Source of the DNA: Stenotrophomonas maltophilia
GTDB lineage: Bacteria; Pseudomonadota; Gammaproteobacteria; Xanthomonadales; Xanthomonadaceae
Assembly: GCF_006974125.1 (NCBI RefSeq)
Contig: NZ_CP037858.1
Coordinates: forward strand, 992,001 to 1,056,000
Length of the DNA: 64,000 nt
Direction: 5' to 3'
Within the stretch, counting starts at the first letter, position 1; the number at the start of each line of letters is the position of its first letter. The translations under genes and the position numbers were made by a program. Positions 8,514 to 18,621 of this stretch are shown here, piece by piece. The notes beneath the pieces are model-generated. The model was not told the DNA's origin. It ran no database searches and saw only the letters and a program-made list of their open reading frames with translations.

Positions 8514-9464
8514 TCAGCGTTTCGCCTTGCACCCCGTGCATACGCGCTCGACCTTGTAGCCCTTCGCCTTCAGCTTCTCGACCACGCCGTCGTTGCCCAG
8601 CAGGTGCAGGGTACCGACCACCACCAGCGTGCCGCCCTGCCCGGCCTGCAGGTACGGCAGCAGCTTCGGCACCCAGGCATCGTTGCGCCCGGTGTTGATG
8701 CGCTGGTAAAGCTGCGGGTACTGCTGGCGCATTTCCGCGGCCATCTTCGTCCACAACACGCGCTCATCGCCGCGCCGCCATGCGTCGTGCAGCTGACGTG
8801 CCTGCTCATCGCCCTTGCCCGCCTGGTCCAGCGCCTCGGACAGCATCTGTCGCTGCTCCTGCACGGTCATGCCGTCGAGCATGCCGATCTGGGTATCGAT
8901 GTCTTCCAACCCGGCAGTCTTGCGGCCGGTCTTCTGCGCACGCTCCATGAAATGACGGTCCAGGCCCAGCGCCGGGTCCAGGCCCATCTTCTGCATCTGC
9001 CCAACCGAAATGCTCAGGCCGACGAACCAGGGCTTCATGCCCTGCATCTGTGCCAGCGGAAGCTTGTTCTCGGATGCAAACGCCTGCAGCTTCTGCCAGG
9101 TGGCCGCGTCAAGATCGCGCTTGAGCTCGCTGCCATCGGTGCGCACCGCGGCCTGCACCATGCGGCTGGCCAGCTGCGGCGACTGCATGTCCTCCGGCGA
9201 CAGTTCGAACACGACCCGCTGCGAAGCCTCGAAGGCCTGCTCGACATCGGGCGACAGCGGGTAGTCCTGCGGCTTCAACAGATGGAATGATCCAAGCAGG
9301 TACACGCGTGAATCCCCCGGGCCGGTCACCTTCCACAGCAGCGGCACCGGCGGCTTGGCCGCCGCCGTGGCGTCGGTGGCCGGTGCATTGCGCGCCGGTG
9401 CCAGCGGCGCGATTGCAAACGCTGCCATCAGCAGCGTTGCACGGAACAGTCGCTTCAACGGCAT
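8514..9464 (-). CDS. TraB/GumN family secreted protein
   Basis: A 316-residue exported protein of the TraB/GumN (EreA-ChaN-like) superfamily. It has a signal peptide (about 1-24). The family motifs are YLLGSFHLL near the N-terminus and VVVGTLHLLGNDGVVEKL near the C-terminus; the latter carries the conserved Gly and His. The enzymatic role is unproven; relatives are proposed metal-dependent hydrolases. GGAGAAGG precedes the ATG. It starts 1 bp after the upstream DUF1684 gene's stop, so the two form an operon. Confidence 0.82.
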   Translation of the reverse strand: MPLKRLFRATLLMAAFAIAPLAPARNAPATDATAAAKPPVPLLWKVTGPGDSRVYLLGSFHLLKPQDYPLSPDVEQAFEASQRVVFELSPEDMQSPQLASRMVQAAVRTDGSELKRDLDAATWQKLQAFASENKLPLAQMQGMKPWFVGLSISVGQMQKMGLDPALGLDRHFMERAQKTGRKTAGLEDIDTQIGMLDGMTVQEQRQMLSEALDQAGKGDEQARQLHDAWRRGDERVLWTKMAAEMRQQYPQLYQRINTGRNDAWVPKLLPYLQAGQGGTLVVVGTLHLLGNDGVVEKLKAKGYKVERVCTGCKAKR

Positions 9465-9465
9465 C

Positions 9466-10395
9466 TCAGCCTTCTCCTTCAGACAGGTGGTAGGCCTTCT
9501 CGCCCGCTTCCATGCGCAGGTCCAGCCGGTTTTCCGGCGGCGCCAGCGGGCACGTGGCATAGGCGGTGAATGCACACGGCGGGTTGTAGGCATGGTTGAA
9601 ATCAATGCGTACCGTGCCGTCGGCAGCGGGCGCGTCGGTATCCAGGTAGCGACCGGCCGGATAACTGCCGCGGCCACTGGTGCGGTCGGCAAAGATCAGG
9701 AACAACGGCTGCCCGGCGGCTCCGATCGCCTCCAGCCGCCATGTGCGGCCGTCACGTTCGAATTCGACCGCACCGGCATTGGGCATTTCGGTGGTCAGAC
9801 CGGTGATGTCGACAATGGGCAGGGTCTTGCCCGCCGGATGCGGGATGAAACGTGCCTGCACCTGCCAGTCCGGGCCACCCGGCCAGTACTCCAGGCCGGC
9901 GAAATCACGGCGCGCCGGCGCATCGGCGTGCTTGACCCGCAGTGCATCGCGCGGCCCGCGCCGGATGATGCTGAGCTGCCCCTTGCCGCCGTCGAAGGCC
10001 AACAGGGTCGGCTGCGGATCCTTGTCGGTGTCGATGCGGATACGGCCGCGTACCGGCTGGCCGTCATGGCTGACGTCCACACCGGCTTCGGGCGTGAACC
10101 ACCACTGGCTGCCCTCGCGACGCAGCAGGCCCAGCTTGTCCGGGCCGACCGTCAGGCGGATGCCATTGGTGGGGCCGCTACCGACGAAATGTGATTTGTT
10201 CTGCAGCCAATGCAGGCCCACCAGGGCCGTCCAGCCATCGGGCCGGGTCAGGTCCTCGTAGCGGGCCACCCGCCATTGCTGCTGCGCGGCCGCATAGGCC
10301 GGATCTTCAGTGACCTTCGGCGCCGGCGGTGTCGCCGGGCTGCACGCGGCCAACAGCAAGGCGGCCAGCAGGCCGCCCATTCCCCGATAACGCAT
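9466..10395 (-). CDS. DUF1684 lipoprotein
   Basis: A 309-residue predicted lipoprotein with lipobox LLAAC (Cys 18) and a DUF1684 domain. The domain pattern includes GWTALVGLHWL near the start and FNHAYNPPCAFTAYATCPLAPPEN near the end. No enzymatic activity is established for the family. GAGGGGAG lies upstream of the ATG. It is 11 bp downstream of mutL and 1 bp upstream of the TraB/GumN gene, so probably mutL, this gene and the next are cotranscribed. Confidence 0.8.
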   Translation of the reverse strand: MRYRGMGGLLAALLLAACSPATPPAPKVTEDPAYAAAQQQWRVARYEDLTRPDGWTALVGLHWLQNKSHFVGSGPTNGIRLTVGPDKLGLLRREGSQWWFTPEAGVDVSHDGQPVRGRIRIDTDKDPQPTLLAFDGGKGQLSIIRRGPRDALRVKHADAPARRDFAGLEYWPGGPDWQVQARFIPHPAGKTLPIVDITGLTTEMPNAGAVEFERDGRTWRLEAIGAAGQPLFLIFADRTSGRGSYPAGRYLDTDAPAADGTVRIDFNHAYNPPCAFTAYATCPLAPPENRLDLRMEAGEKAYHLSEGEG

Positions 10396-10406
10396 CGATG
10401 CTCCCC

Positions 10407-12314
10407 TCAACGTCCGCGCAGGAACCAGCGGTCGATTTCCGCCAGCGAAAAACGGGCCCAGGTCGGCCGGCCGTGGTTGCACTGGCCAGACCGCTCGGTG
10501 ATTTCCATGTCGCGCAGCAGCGCGTTCATTTCCGGCACGGTCAGGCGCCGGTTGGCACGCACCGCACCGTGGCAGGCCATGGTCGACAGCAGTTCGTCAC
10601 GTGCGCTGGCCACGCGGCGGCTCTGGCCATGCTCGCGCAGGTCGGTCAGCACATCGCGCAGCAGCCCCTCCGGTTCGGCATGCGCCAACAGCGCTGGAAT
10701 ACTGCGCACGTGCAGCGATCCGGGACCGGCACGGGTCACCTCGAAGCCGAGCGCCGCCAACGTTCCGGCTTCACTTTCGGCAGTGTCGGCCTCGCGCTCG
10801 CCCACTGCCAGCGTGATCGGCACCAGCAGCGGCTGCGACTGCAGGCCGATACCATCGTGCGCGTTCTTCAGGCGCTCGTAGCCGATGCGCTCGTGTGCGG
10901 CATGCATGTCGACCACGATCAGGCCTTCTGCGTTCTCGGCCAGGATGTAGATGCCGTGCAGCTGCGCGATCGCATAGCCCAGCGGCGGCACACCGGCATC
11001 GGCACTGGTGACCGGCAGGCCATTCTCGGTGGGCATCGGCGGCAGCGCCGCCCCGCGTTCGGCACCGGACGGCGTGGCATACAGTGCGGCGTAGGCCGCC
11101 GGCGCGTCAGCCACCTGCAGCCCAAGGGGCTGCTGCGGGCGCCAGCCGGAAAAACCACCACCACCGCCGCCTGGGCCGGCACCGGGCGCAGGCCCACGCA
11201 CCAGCCCGAAACCCGACGCGCCCGCGCTCGATGCCATTGGTGCAGCGGCGGCGTCCACCGGATGCAACGGACCCGCACCGATCTCCTGCACCGACGTGCC
11301 GGCGCGGGTATCAGCCAGCGCGTCCTTCAGTGTGCGGTAGACGAAGTCATGCACCAGCCGCGAATCACGGAAGCGCACTTCATGCTTGGCCGGATGCACG
11401 TTGACATCGACGCGGGTCGGATCCAGCTCCAGAAACAGCACATAGGCCGGCTGCCGGCCGTGGTACAGCACATCGCCATAAGCCATCTTCACTGCGTGGG
11501 CGACACTGCGATCCCGCACCGAACGGCCGTTGACGTACAGGTACTGTTGATCAGCGCTGGCCCGCGAATAATGCGGCTGCGCGATCCATCCATGCAGGCG
11601 CAGGCCGGCACCGCTGTGGTCAACGCGCACGGCCTGGTTGGCAAAGTCCTCGCCCAGCGTTTCGGCCAGCCGCGCATCGGAGTACAGATCGCCTGGCTTG
11701 TAGCGGCGCGAGGCCTTGCCGTTGTGCGACACGCGCAGCTCGACATCCGGTCGCGCCAGCGCCAGCGAACGCAGCCATTCTTCGATATGGCCCAGTTCGG
11801 TACGCTCGGCGCGCAGGAACTTGCGTCGCGCCGGTACGTTGTAGAACAACTCGCGCACTTCCACCGTGGTGCCCGGTGCATGCGCGCGCGGGGTCACCTC
11901 GCCGATCTTGCCGCCTTCAATCTGCAGTGCCGAACCGTGCTCGTCGTGCGCGCGGCGCGAGGACAGGGTGAAGCGGCTGACCGAGGCGATCGAGGGCAGT
12001 GCTTCGCCACGGAAACCGAGCGTGGCCACCGATTCGAGGTCGTCGAGGTCGGCGATCTTGCTGGTGGCATGGCGCGATACCGCCAGTGGCAGCTGTTCCG
12101 GTGCGATGCCACTGCCGTTGTCGCGGATGCGGATCAGGCGGCCCCCCCCCCCCTCCTCGAGGTCGATATCGACACGGCTGGCACCGGCATCGATCGCGTT
12201 CTCGACCAGCTCCTTGACCACCGATGCAGGACGTTCGACCACTTCGCCGGCGGCGATCTGGTTGATCAGGATTTCCGGCAACGGCCGGATCGGACGCGGG
12301 CCGGGCGCGCTCAT
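10407..12314 (-). CDS. mutL: DNA mismatch repair protein MutL (endonuclease type) with a 12-G tract
   Basis: An ATPase that links mismatch recognition by MutS to strand removal. The 635-residue protein has the GHKL ATPase motifs: catalytic E36 and N40, DNGSGI (65-70) and FRGEAL. The C-terminal part, near 470-480, contains [12 protein letters not shown], which fits the DxHAxxExxxxE endonuclease motif, with ACHGAVRA and CNHGRP motifs following. It is therefore the nicking type found in bacteria without Dam-MutH repair. Codons 54-58 are encoded by twelve consecutive G residues (C run 12142-12153 on the top strand), within the ATPase domain just before DNGSGI. A change of one base there would end MutL early. 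Confidence 0.96.
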   Translation of the reverse strand: MSAPGPRPIRPLPEILINQIAAGEVVERPASVVKELVENAIDAGASRVDIDLEEGGGGRLIRIRDNGSGIAPEQLPLAVSRHATSKIADLDDLESVATLGFRGEALPSIASVSRFTLSSRRAHDEHGSALQIEGGKIGEVTPRAHAPGTTVEVRELFYNVPARRKFLRAERTELGHIEEWLRSLALARPDVELRVSHNGKASRRYKPGDLYSDARLAETLGEDFANQAVRVDHSGAGLRLHGWIAQPHYSRASADQQYLYVNGRSVRDRSVAHAVKMAYGDVLYHGRQPAYVLFLELDPTRVDVNVHPAKHEVRFRDSRLVHDFVYRTLKDALADTRAGTSVQEIGAGPLHPVDAAAAPMASSAGASGFGLVRGPAPGAGPGGGGGGFSGWRPQQPLGLQVADAPAAYAALYATPSGAERGAALPPMPTENGLPVTSADAGVPPLGYAIAQLHGIYILAENAEGLIVVDMHAAHERIGYERLKNAHDGIGLQSQPLLVPITLAVGEREADTAESEAGTLAALGFEVTRAGPGSLHVRSIPALLAHAEPEGLLRDVLTDLREHGQSRRVASARDELLSTMACHGAVRANRRLTVPEMNALLRDMEITERSGQCNHGRPTWARFSLAEIDRWFLRGR

Positions 12315-12367
12315 GGGAGAGGATGGGCAGCAGACTTCATGGGTCGATGATAGCGGAGGCGCCGCAT

Positions 12368-12390
12368 GTAGAGTCGACTGTCAGTCGACT
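12368..12390 (+). repeat. SMAG repeat, left member of an inverted pair
   Basis: GTAG then AGTCGACTGTCAGTCGACT, a GTAG-tipped palindrome. It faces a second copy 40 bp downstream in opposite orientation. Confidence 0.8.
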
Positions 12391-12429
12391 GCTCTTCGCC
12401 GGGCACCGGAAACCCCGCGCTACGCGCGT

Positions 12430-12452
12430 AGTCGACCGACAGTCGATTCTAC
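12430..12452 (-). repeat. SMAG repeat overlapping the amiC stop codon
   Basis: This is the inverted partner of the copy at 12368. Its GTAG tip, read on the bottom strand, supplies the TAG stop of amiC (12449-12451). Confidence 0.8.
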
Positions 12453-14011
12453 TTGCTGCCGCCGGCCATGGTCCCGGCAGCGTCGATCTCGGCCTGGGCG
12501 CGGGCCGCGTACAGCGTGCCCGGCGGTGGCTGGCGGCTGAAGAAGGTATGCACGCCATCGAGCACGGCACCGGCGATCTTGCGCTGGTAGGCCGGGTCGA
12601 TCAGGCGGCGCTCTTCGTCCGGATTGGAGATGAACGCGGTTTCCACCAGCATCGCCGGCATGTCCGAGGTGCGCAGCACGGCGAAGTTGGCGCGTTCGAT
12701 GTTCGGCTTGTGATTGTTGCCGATCCGCTTCAGGCCGCCCAGCACGTGGCCGGCGGCATCTTCAGACGCCTTCATGTAACCGCTCTGGGCCAGGTCCAGC
12801 AGCACGTTGGCGAGCGTGCCCTCGGTCTGCTGCAGGCGTACGCCACCCACCAGATCGGCCGCGTTCTCCTTGTCCGCCAGCCAACGGGCGCGCTGCGAAG
12901 AAGCACCCTTGGTCGACAGGACATAGACCGACGAGCCGGTGGCCGAACGGTTTTCAGCCGCATCGGCGTGGATCGAAATGAAGATGTCGGCCTTGTTCGC
13001 ACGCGCCTTCTGCGCGCGCATCGGCAGCGGGATGAACACGTCGCTGTCGCGGGTCAGGTACGCCTTCAGGCCCGGCGTGGCGTTGACCTGGCGGGCAAGC
13101 TCACGGGCCACCGCCAGGGTGACATCCTTTTCGCGCTTGCCGGTCGGGCCGATCGCGCCCGGATCCTGGCCACCGTGGCCGGGATCGATGGCGACCACCA
13201 GATGACGCATGCCGGCCTGCATGCGGATGCGCGAGGCATCACTGGGCATGGCCGGACGCGGCGGTTCCACCGGCGTCGGTGCCGGTGCCGGCACGGTCGC
13301 CGGCGGCGTGGTCACCACGGCGGCGGTGCGTTGGCCGGCGAGGATCGCGGCCGGCGAGGAGGAAGGCGAGCTGCTGGCCACGGTTCCGGCAGCCGCAACC
13401 TGGGCCGGCGCGGTGGACGGCGCCGGGGTGGGCGTGGCCGGCGCGGCGGCAGTGGCACTGGCCTGCTGGCGAACCTGGGCAGTCAGCAGCGCGGTCGCAC
13501 GCGCGGCATCGGAACGCGACTGCGCGCTCTCCGCCGGCGTCGGCGCGGGCGTGTTGACTGGTGCCTGCGGCTGCACCGCCGGCGTCGCTGCCGGACGGCT
13601 GGCGGCCACGGCAGGGCCATCGCCGGGCCATTCGATCACCAGCTTGGATTCATTGCCCTCGCGCTGCATCTGCGGGCGGAACGGCGCCACCGATTCAGCG
13701 AGGTCGAAAACGACACGGAAGGTTCCCGGCACCGGCTGTCCGGTACGCACCGCCGTCACCACGCCCTGCGCGGCCGGCATCTTCAGGTTGCGTATGGCGC
13801 TGGAGTCCGGGAAATCGACCACCAGGCGGTTCGGTCCGGCCAGCGACAGGGTCTTGTAACCGCCACTGCCGACCAGCGAGATCTCGGCACGGGTGCCGGT
13901 GGCGCCCGTATTCAGCAGGACCTGGCGGACTTCACCGGCCCACGCACTGACGCTCGCCAGACCCAGTCCGACGGCGGCACAGATGGCGATGAGACGGTTC
14001 CCCGGGCGCAT
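12449..14011 (-). CDS. amiC: N-acetylmuramoyl-L-alanine amidase (AmiC type)
   Basis: A periplasmic zinc amidase that cuts the peptide from murein during cell separation. The 520-residue protein has a signal peptide (1-25), an AMIN targeting domain (about 30-130), a long Pro/Ala/Thr-rich linker (about 135-265) and an Amidase_3 domain. Zinc and catalytic motifs are AIDPGHGGQDPG, SIHADA and VETAFISN. The linker is longer than in E. coli AmiC. The stop codon lies inside a SMAG repeat. It is downstream of tsaE and nnrD on the same strand. Confidence 0.93.
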   Translation of the reverse strand: MRPGNRLIAICAAVGLGLASVSAWAGEVRQVLLNTGATGTRAEISLVGSGGYKTLSLAGPNRLVVDFPDSSAIRNLKMPAAQGVVTAVRTGQPVPGTFRVVFDLAESVAPFRPQMQREGNESKLVIEWPGDGPAVAASRPAATPAVQPQAPVNTPAPTPAESAQSRSDAARATALLTAQVRQQASATAAAPATPTPAPSTAPAQVAAAGTVASSSPSSSPAAILAGQRTAAVVTTPPATVPAPAPTPVEPPRPAMPSDASRIRMQAGMRHLVVAIDPGHGGQDPGAIGPTGKREKDVTLAVARELARQVNATPGLKAYLTRDSDVFIPLPMRAQKARANKADIFISIHADAAENRSATGSSVYVLSTKGASSQRARWLADKENAADLVGGVRLQQTEGTLANVLLDLAQSGYMKASEDAAGHVLGGLKRIGNNHKPNIERANFAVLRTSDMPAMLVETAFISNPDEERRLIDPAYQRKIAGAVLDGVHTFFSRQPPPGTLYAARAQAEIDAAGTMAGGSK

Positions 14012-14093
14012 GGCTCAGGATTCAATCACCGCGCTGAACGGAATGCAACACCTTTTTCCTTAATAATCCGTAACCTGCCGGTGTTTGTTCTCG

Positions 14094-14576
14094 TCAGCCG
14101 ACAGAAATGGCCTGCAAGTCACCCCCTTGAGGGAGCCGTTTCAGCCATTCATTCCCTGCGTCGCTGGATCCAGTGAGACGCACGCGACGCCCCTGGCCCT
14201 CGATTTCCAGCGCCACCACCAGGTCGGTCGGCGGCAAGGCGCCGGCGCCCCGCTCGGGCCATTCGACGAGCCACAGCACCGCACTGCCCTCGTCCAGGCC
14301 GAGGAAATCCAGCTCGCCAGCCTGGCCGATGCGGTACAGGTCCAGGTGCCAGGCCTCGCCGCCACTGGCCAGCGGATAGCGCTCGACCAGGGTATACGTC
14401 GGGCTGCGGATGGCACCCTGCACGCCCAGCGCGCGCAGCAGTGCACGGGCCGTGGTGGACTTGCCGGCCCCGAGGTCGCCGCGCAGTTCGATCAGCGCCT
14501 GCGGCGGTCGGGTCGCCGCCAGCCACTGCCCGAGCAGTTCGGTTGCGTCGCTGTCGGCAAGGAAGAAGTCAGTCAT
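14094..14576 (-). CDS. tsaE: tRNA threonylcarbamoyladenosine biosynthesis ATPase TsaE
   Basis: The ATPase of the TsaB-TsaD-TsaE complex that makes the t6A modification at position 37 of ANN-decoding tRNAs. The 160-residue product has the Walker A motif GDLGAGKST (33-41), the TYTLVERY segment and the HLDLYRI and LVEWPERG motifs of the family. Its ATG overlaps the stop of nnrD (ATGA), an arrangement common in Gammaproteobacteria. Confidence 0.94.
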   Translation of the reverse strand: MTDFFLADSDATELLGQWLAATRPPQALIELRGDLGAGKSTTARALLRALGVQGAIRSPTYTLVERYPLASGGEAWHLDLYRIGQAGELDFLGLDEGSAVLWLVEWPERGAGALPPTDLVVALEIEGQGRRVRLTGSSDAGNEWLKRLPQGGDLQAISVG

Positions 14577-16057
14577 GAAGAGCGTTCCGGGTTGGCCAGT
14601 CGCCGCAGCGGCACCAGCAGATCAGTGGGAAGCAGGCCGCGGGCGCCGTCGGCGGCCGCAGCGTCGCCAGCGAGCGCATGCAGCAGTGCACCAGCAGCGG
14701 CGGCGTCGAAGGCGGCCAGCCCCTGCGCGCACAGGCTGGCAATGATGCCGGTGAGCAGGTCGCCCATGCCCCCCACGGCCATGCCGGGATTGCCTGCGGC
14801 AATCACTCGTGGCCGTTGCCCGGGCGCCGCAACGATGCTGCCGGCGCCCTTCAGCACCACCACGGCGTGGAAGCGCTCGGCCAGTGCCTGCGCGCTGGCG
14901 TAGCGGTCGGCCTGGATGTCGGCGGTGCTGCAGCCGAGCAGGCGTGCGGCCTCGCCCGGATGCGGCGTAAGGATGGCGTCGGGCAGGGCGCGCGGATCCT
15001 GCGCCAACAGGTTCAGAGCATCGGCATCGACCACCAGCGGTTTGCCACACGCCAATACCCGTGCAAACAGTGCGCGCGCCCATTCGTCCTGGCCCAGCCC
15101 GGGGCCGATCGCTGCCACCCTGGCCTTGTCCAGCAATGCCGGCAGCACATCGCCGTCTTCCAGCGCATGGGTCATCGCCTCCGGCAGGCGCGCCAGCAAC
15201 GGGCCGACGTGATCGCGGCGGGTGCCCAGGCTCAGCAATCCCGCGCCCGCACGCAAAGCGGCCTCGGCCGCCATGGCGATGGCACCGCCGCTGCCATGGT
15301 TGCCGCCGACGCACAGCACGTGCCCGGATTCGCCCTTGTGAGTGTTGGCGCGGCGCGGCGGCAGCAGTGCCGGCAAGCGAGCCTGGGTCCAATGCTCTGC
15401 GGCGTATGACGCGCCCTGCCATGCGGCCGCGGGTAGCTGCAGCGGCGCCAGCACCTTCTGACCACAATGATCCAGCGCGTCGCCGGTATACAGCCCGCGA
15501 TGCGGCACGATGAACTGCAGGGTCAAAGCGGCCTTCACGGCCACGCCCGGTACGGCAGCGCGGTCGGCATCGACGCCACTGGGGACGTCCAGGGCCAATA
15601 CCGGTGCCGCCTGCGCGTTGAGCGCGACAATCAGCGCCTGCGCCACGCCTTCCGGCGCGCGATCGAAGCCCAGACCGAACAGGGCATCAACCCAGATGTC
15701 GGCCTCGGGCAGCGCGCCGTCGAAATCGGTGATGGTGCCGCCGCCGGACGTGAATTCCGATGCTGCACGCTGCGCCAGCACGGTTGACGGCGACTTCCCC
15801 GGCATGGCGATCACCAGAACCTCGCGCCCGGCCTGCAGCGCATGACGGGCGAGCACATGGCCATCGCCGCCGTTGTTGCCCGCACCGACCACCACGCCGA
15901 TCCGCCGCGCCTGCGGCCAATGCTGCAGCAGGCACTGCCAGGCGGCCTGGCCGGCCTGCGCCATCAGGCCCCAACCGCCCTCGGCGGCCAGCGCCGAGGC
16001 CTGCGCATCAAGCGCACGCGCGGCAGCGGAATCGAACAGATCGGCAAGGTTGGCCAT
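14573..16057 (-). CDS. nnrD: Bifunctional NAD(P)H-hydrate epimerase / ADP-dependent dehydratase
   Basis: Repairs damaged NAD(P)H hydrates. The N-terminal YjeF_N epimerase domain (about 1-210) has GAGNNGGDG and DALFGLGFDR motifs. The C-terminal ribokinase-like dehydratase domain (about 225-494) has GNHGSGGAIAMA, IGPGLGQDEWA and GNPGMAVGGMGDLLTG. The 494-residue length fits the fused form. It is divergent from queG with only 23 bp between the start codons and translationally coupled to tsaE. Confidence 0.94.
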   Translation of the reverse strand: MANLADLFDSAAARALDAQASALAAEGGWGLMAQAGQAAWQCLLQHWPQARRIGVVVGAGNNGGDGHVLARHALQAGREVLVIAMPGKSPSTVLAQRAASEFTSGGGTITDFDGALPEADIWVDALFGLGFDRAPEGVAQALIVALNAQAAPVLALDVPSGVDADRAAVPGVAVKAALTLQFIVPHRGLYTGDALDHCGQKVLAPLQLPAAAWQGASYAAEHWTQARLPALLPPRRANTHKGESGHVLCVGGNHGSGGAIAMAAEAALRAGAGLLSLGTRRDHVGPLLARLPEAMTHALEDGDVLPALLDKARVAAIGPGLGQDEWARALFARVLACGKPLVVDADALNLLAQDPRALPDAILTPHPGEAARLLGCSTADIQADRYASAQALAERFHAVVVLKGAGSIVAAPGQRPRVIAAGNPGMAVGGMGDLLTGIIASLCAQGLAAFDAAAAGALLHALAGDAAAADGARGLLPTDLLVPLRRLANPERSS

Positions 16058-16067
16058 GCGGGGATTT

Positions 16068-16081
16068 TATACTGGTGCACA
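16068..16081 (+). promoter_or_regulatory. Candidate -10 element for a leaderless queG transcript
   Basis: TATACT at 16068-16073 is followed by 7 bases and then the queG ATG, so transcription could begin at or next to the start codon. No good -35 box is seen at 17 bp, and no ribosome-binding site fits in the 23-bp gap. Confidence 0.35.
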
Positions 16082-17151
16082 TGTCCCCCGTCCCCGCCCC
16101 TGTCGATCCGGCCCAGGCCGTACAGCGCATCCGCGAACTGGCCCGTGCGCATGGCTTCCAGCGCTGCGGCATCGCCGGCATCGAGCTGGGCGAGGATGAG
16201 GCACATCTGGCCGACTGGCTGGGCCAGGGCCTGTACGGCACGATGGACTGGATGGCGCGCCACGGCACCCTGCGCGCGCGCCCGGCCGAGCTGCTGCCCG
16301 GCACCGTACGGGTGATCTCGGTGGGCATGGACTACAGCCACAAGGACGACACCGAAGCCTGGGCAACCCTGGCCGACCCGGGCCGCGCCTACGTGGCCCG
16401 TTACGCCTTGGGCCGCGACTACCACAAGCTGATGCGCAACCGCCTGCAGAAGCTGGCCACGCAGATCAACGATGAAGTGGCACCGCTGGGCTACCGCGTA
16501 TTCGTCGATTCCGCCCCCGTGCTGGAACGCGCACTGGCGCGCAACGCCGGCCTGGGCTGGATCGGCAAGCACACCTGCCTGATCGACCGCCACGGCGGTT
16601 CGTGGTTCTTCATCGGCGAGATCTACATCGATATCCCGCTGCCGATCGATACACCGGCCACTGCGCACTGCGGCACCTGCACGCGCTGCATCGATGTCTG
16701 CCCCACCCGTGCGATCACCGGCCCGCATCGACTGGACGCACGGCGCTGCATTTCCTACCTGACCATCGAGCACGATGGCGCCATTCCCGAAGACATGCGG
16801 CCATTGATGGGCAACCGCATTTACGGCTGCGACGACTGCCAGCTGGTCTGCCCCTGGAACAAGTTCGCCAAGCGCACCGACGAAGCCGACTTCCGCGCAC
16901 GCAACAACCTCGACACTGCCCGTCTGGACCAGCTGTTCGCCTGGGACGAAGCCGAGTTCCTGCGCCGCACCGAAGGCAGCCCGATCCGCCGCAGCGGCCA
17001 TGAGCGCTGGCTGCGCAACATCGCCGTGGCACTGGGCAATGCGCCGACCACGGCCGAAACGCTGGCCGCACTGCACACCCGTGCCGACGATCCGTCCCCC
17101 CTGGTGCGCGAACACGTGCAGTGGGCACTGGGCCAGCACGCTCCGCGCTGA
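16081..17151 (+). CDS. queG: Epoxyqueuosine reductase QueG
   Basis: Cobalamin-dependent iron-sulfur enzyme for the last step of queuosine synthesis on tRNA. The 356-residue protein has the DUF1730 N-terminal part with [12 protein letters not shown] and GWIGKHT motifs, then two 4Fe-4S binding sets: [11 protein letters not shown] (from about 197) and [11 protein letters not shown] (from about 250). A HEAT-like C-terminal tail follows. It sits 44 bp before xseA. It complements gluQ elsewhere in the window, which uses queuosine-modified tRNA-Asp. Confidence 0.94.
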   Translation: MSPVPAPVDPAQAVQRIRELARAHGFQRCGIAGIELGEDEAHLADWLGQGLYGTMDWMARHGTLRARPAELLPGTVRVISVGMDYSHKDDTEAWATLADPGRAYVARYALGRDYHKLMRNRLQKLATQINDEVAPLGYRVFVDSAPVLERALARNAGLGWIGKHTCLIDRHGGSWFFIGEIYIDIPLPIDTPATAHCGTCTRCIDVCPTRAITGPHRLDARRCISYLTIEHDGAIPEDMRPLMGNRIYGCDDCQLVCPWNKFAKRTDEADFRARNNLDTARLDQLFAWDEAEFLRRTEGSPIRRSGHERWLRNIAVALGNAPTTAETLAALHTRADDPSPLVREHVQWALGQHAPR

Positions 17152-17195
17152 CGTGCGATCCTGAGCACCCGTTCCACCTGCCGCACGCCGTTCCC

Positions 17196-18527
17196 ATGCA
17201 GCCACGCAACGACGACATCCTCACCCCCAGCCAGCTCAACACCCTGGCCCGCGACCTGCTGGAAGGCAGCTTTCCGGCGATCTGGGTCGAGGCCGAGCTG
17301 GGCAGCGTGGCACGCCCCGCCTCCGGGCACCTCTACTTCACCCTGAAGGATGCCCGCGCCCAGCTGCGTGCGGCGATGTTCCGGATGAAGGCGCAGTACC
17401 TGAAGTTCGTGCCGCGCGAAGGCATGCGCGTGCTGGTGCGCGGCAAGGTGACCCTGTACGACGCCCGTGGCGAGTACCAGATGGTGCTGGACCACATGGA
17501 GGAAGCCGGCGAAGGCGCGCTGCGCCGCGCCTTCGAAGAGCTGAAGGCTCGCCTGGAGGCCGAGGGCCTGTTCGACCCGGCACGCAAGCGGCCGTTGCCG
17601 GCGCACGTGCAGCGCCTGGCGGTGATCACCTCGCCCACCGGCGCCGCCGTGCGCGACGTGCTGAGCGTGCTCGGCCGCCGCTTCCCGCTGCTGGAAGTGG
17701 ACCTGCTGCCGACCCTGGTCCAGGGCAGCAGCGCCGCTGCACAGATCACCCGCCTGCTGCAGGCCGCCGATGCCAGTGGCCGCTACGACGTGATCCTGCT
17801 GACCCGCGGTGGCGGTTCGCTGGAAGACCTGTGGGCGTTCAACGATGAAGCGCTGGCCCGCGCGATTGCGGCCAGCCACACGCCAGTTGTGTCGGCGGTG
17901 GGCCACGAAACCGACTTCAGCCTCAGCGACTTCGCCGCCGACCTGCGCGCGCCGACACCGTCGGTGGCCGCCGAACTGCTGGTCCCGGACCAGCGCGAAC
18001 TGGCGCTGCGCCTGCGCCGCACGGCCGCACGCATGGTGCAGCTGCAACGGCACTCGATGCAGCAGGCGATGCAGCGCGCCGATCGCGCCCTGCTGCGCCT
18101 GAACGCGCAAAGCCCACAGGCGCGACTGGATCTGCTGCGTCGCCGCCAGCTGGAACTGGGCCGGCGCCTGCATGCTGCATTCAACCAGCAGCAGGAGCGT
18201 CGTGCCGCGCGCCTGCGTCATGCAGCGGCGGTGTTGCGCGGGCACCATCCACAGCGCCAGCTCGACACGATGCAGCGCCGCCTCGCCGCCCTGCGTGGGC
18301 GTCCGCAGGCTGCAATGCAGCGCCTGCTGGAACGCGATGCGCTGCGCCTGCGCGGGCTGGCGCGTTCGCTGGAGGCGGTCAGCCCGCTGGCCACCGTGGC
18401 CCGTGGTTACAGCATCCTGACCCGCAGTGACGATGGCACGCTGGTACGGAAGGTCGACCAGGTGCAGGCTGGCGATGCGCTGCAGGCGCGCGTCGGCGAC
18501 GGCGTGATCGACGTGCAGGTCAAGTAA
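17196..18527 (+). CDS. xseA: Exodeoxyribonuclease VII large subunit
   Basis: The catalytic subunit of the single-strand-specific nuclease ExoVII. The 443-residue product starts with an OB fold (about 1-100), continues with the catalytic core ([55 protein letters not shown] split over the middle), then a long Arg/Gln-rich coiled-coil that contacts the small subunit, and the C-terminal ARGYSI segment. The xseB partner is not in this window. A repeat cluster follows. Confidence 0.94.
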   Translation: MQPRNDDILTPSQLNTLARDLLEGSFPAIWVEAELGSVARPASGHLYFTLKDARAQLRAAMFRMKAQYLKFVPREGMRVLVRGKVTLYDARGEYQMVLDHMEEAGEGALRRAFEELKARLEAEGLFDPARKRPLPAHVQRLAVITSPTGAAVRDVLSVLGRRFPLLEVDLLPTLVQGSSAAAQITRLLQAADASGRYDVILLTRGGGSLEDLWAFNDEALARAIAASHTPVVSAVGHETDFSLSDFAADLRAPTPSVAAELLVPDQRELALRLRRTAARMVQLQRHSMQQAMQRADRALLRLNAQSPQARLDLLRRRQLELGRRLHAAFNQQQERRAARLRHAAAVLRGHHPQRQLDTMQRRLAALRGRPQAAMQRLLERDALRLRGLARSLEAVSPLATVARGYSILTRSDDGTLVRKVDQVQAGDALQARVGDGVIDVQVK

Positions 18528-18621
18528 AGGGGTGTTCGGCAGGGCTGCGCCCTGCACCCGCAGAGGCTTCAAGCAACGGCCGAAGCAACAGCCAAAGCGG
18601 CTCTGGATTGCTGATGGTTTG

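Noticed and set aside
10329..12350. A 673-codon open frame on the top strand opposite mutL
   Set aside because: High GC lengthens antisense frames; mutL on the other strand has all family motifs and this frame has no recognisable domain.
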